Shown piece after piece: positions 5,185-6,310 of a DNA stretch of 6,310 nucleotides. The translations under genes and the position numbers were made by a program. This stretch comes from Thermoplasmata archaeon. GTDB lineage: Archaea; Thermoplasmatota; Thermoplasmata; Thermoplasmatales; Thermoplasmataceae. Each line of letters starts with the position of its first letter. Positions within the stretch are counted from its first letter, which is position 1. The notes under the pieces were generated by a model. That model made no database searches. It was not told the DNA's origin and worked only from the letters and a program-made list of their open reading frames with translations. Location: contig JAJZLW010000052.1 of NCBI GenBank assembly GCA_021850505.1, positions 11,122 through 17,431 on the forward strand. The letters run 5' to 3'.

Positions 5185-6310
5185 GGGAGATTGAGAATAT
5201 TTCCAGCCTGCAATATCAAGTCAGTGGCAATCCGGATCTGAGAGGTGTCATCGCGGAACCTTACGGTTACGGTTTCTGGATTTTTAAGACTGTCATAATC
5301 AAAAGTGACACATACAGGTGTACCTATTTCATCCTGTCTGGCGTACCTTCTACCAATAGAACCCGACTCGTCATAGAAAGCATATGAGTCCTTGAGGATA
5401 TATTTAGCGAAGAATTCCCTTGCCCTGCCGTCTATCCCATCCTTCTTCTGGAGCGGCAATATAGCGCATGAATACGGTGATATATCTGGCGGCAGCCTCA
5501 AATATTTGTTTCCATTTTCTCTGCTCAGGTAATTTACTGAAAGTATGGAAAAAATTAATCTGTCTACACCAAGGGCTGGTTCGACTATTCTGGGAACTTC
5601 TTTTCCGTTTCCTGTATCCACTGTCAGGTCCACCTTGCTGAAGGTTGAATGCCGTGTCAGATCATAGTTGCCGCGATCCGCTATACCCTGTACTTCGACC
5701 CACTCTTCGCCGATTTTAACCTCCGCATCCCATGAATCCCTGGAGTAATGAGCTCTCTCATCCGGATCGTGCTGCCTGAATCTCATCAATGACTTTTCGA
5801 TTCCGGATGATATAAGGAGATCTGAACAAAAACCAATGAAGAAAGCAAGTGCCCTGTTGGAAATAATACCCCTGGAAATCATATCAAATGGTGATATTTC
5901 CATCTCTTCCATACCACTGGGTTTGATTGTTATTTTCTCCTTGCTGATGCTGTAATAATCATTTGTGTCATTTGGAGGATAGTAGGCCTCAAGTTCAAGC
6001 TGAGTGAATTCCCTCATTCGTAGCAGGGCCTGCCTGGGTGCAACCTCGTTCCTATAGCTTTTGCCTACCTGGGAAACATAGAGAGGGAGTTTTCCCCTGT
6101 TAAAGTTAAGCAAAAGAGGGAAACCGAGCATCATACCCTGTGCAGTTTCAGGCCTTAAGTAAAGATCCTGCACCCTGCTATCGTTGCTTGTAAGCTGGAA
6201 CATCTGTTTTGCAGAGTAGAATTTTGTGATCTCAGAACCGCAGGTCTTGCAAAATACCTTTTCATGCTGTTTGTTTGTGAGAAAGGAATCAAAATCTTCT
6301 CTTCTCACTC
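5157..6310 (-). CDS. glyS: Glycyl-tRNA synthetase, class II archaeal type (C-terminal part)
   Basis: The enzyme charges tRNA-Gly with glycine in the cytoplasm. The gene enters from the right edge; the visible 383 codons are the C-terminal part, and the GTG at 6308 is internal rather than a start, since motif 1 and the N-terminal region are missing (archaeal enzymes are about 570 residues). Numbering from 6308, one sees a CxxC pair (Cys20, Cys23) of a likely zinc knuckle, LRPETAQG (51-58), class II motif 2 YRNEVAPRQALLRMREF (85-101), the glycine-pocket region ADRGNYDL (210-217), class II motif 3 EPALGVDRLIFSIL (243-256), and the anticodon-binding domain (about 272-375) with GSIGRRYARQDEIGTP (316-331). 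This is the alpha2 enzyme, not the bacterial alpha2beta2 GlyQ/GlyS form, despite the shared gene symbol. Its stop is 5 nt from that of sufU. There is no functional link to the suf genes beyond position. Confidence 0.96.
   Translation of the reverse strand, partial: VRREDFDSFLTNKQHEKVFCKTCGSEITKFYSAKQMFQLTSNDSRVQDLYLRPETAQGMMLGFPLLLNFNRGKLPLYVSQVGKSYRNEVAPRQALLRMREFTQLELEAYYPPNDTNDYYSISKEKITIKPSGMEEMEISPFDMISRGIISNRALAFFIGFCSDLLISSGIEKSLMRFRQHDPDERAHYSRDSWDAEVKIGEEWVEVQGIADRGNYDLTRHSTFSKVDLTVDTGNGKEVPRIVEPALGVDRLIFSILSVNYLSRENGNKYLRLPPDISPYSCAILPLQKKDGIDGRAREFFAKYILKDSYAFYDESGSIGRRYARQDEIGTPVCVTFDYDSLKNPETVTVRFRDDTSQIRIATDLILQAGNILNLPEIKKKFNS

Noticed and set aside
1..6310. CRISPR array, tRNA or rRNA gene, insertion sequence or attachment site
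   Set aside because: The window is almost fully covered by conserved housekeeping genes; no regular repeats, transposase or cloverleaf-like sequence was recognised by eye.

Overview
The window holds an almost complete SUF iron-sulfur cluster assembly operon on the + strand, in the order sufC-sufB-sufD-sufS-sufU. It faces the C-terminal two-thirds of a glycyl-tRNA synthetase gene (glyS) that enters from the right edge on the - strand. The host is most likely an archaeon, and I would guess a Thermoplasmata-type euryarchaeon. The grounds are an AT-rich TATA element placed for a leaderless first gene, no Shine-Dalgarno (SD) sequence before sufC but good ones inside the operon, frequent AGA/AGG arginine codons, and a glycyl-tRNA synthetase of the archaeal/eukaryotic-like class II type. 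The lineage is an inference; no 16S or other marker is present.

Layout. Positions 1-96 are a short promoter region with a TATA-like box (64-71) and several small inverted repeats that could be operators. sufC (97-837), sufB (840-2282), sufD (2287-3528), sufS (3512-4786, GTG start) and sufU (4783-5151) are separated by 2 nt, 4 nt, a 17-nt overlap and a 4-nt ATGA overlap, so they look like one translationally coupled transcript. Only 5 nt separate sufU from the glyS stop. A 7-bp hairpin followed by a pyrimidine-rich tract lies at this convergent junction. There is no gene-free stretch longer than 300 bases.

How the genes work together. SufS takes sulfur from cysteine as a persulfide. SufU should accept it through its Cys/Asp zinc site and pass it to the SufB-SufC-SufD scaffold. 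SufC ATP hydrolysis drives the shape change that lets the cluster form at the SufB/SufD interface. All principal catalytic residues can be seen. No sufE, sufA, sufT or dedicated regulator is present in the window.

The most unusual point concerns the SufS/SufU pair. Compared from memory with Bacillus subtilis SufS, this SufS has a 20-residue in-frame insertion just before the HPHD motif, whose second His is the zinc-swap ligand for SufU in Bacillus. The partner SufU lacks about 17 residues between its second and third cysteines, the place of the usual SufU-specific insertion. The SufS insertion shows weak 20-residue internal periodicity, and a perfect 9-bp DNA palindrome sits at its left boundary.
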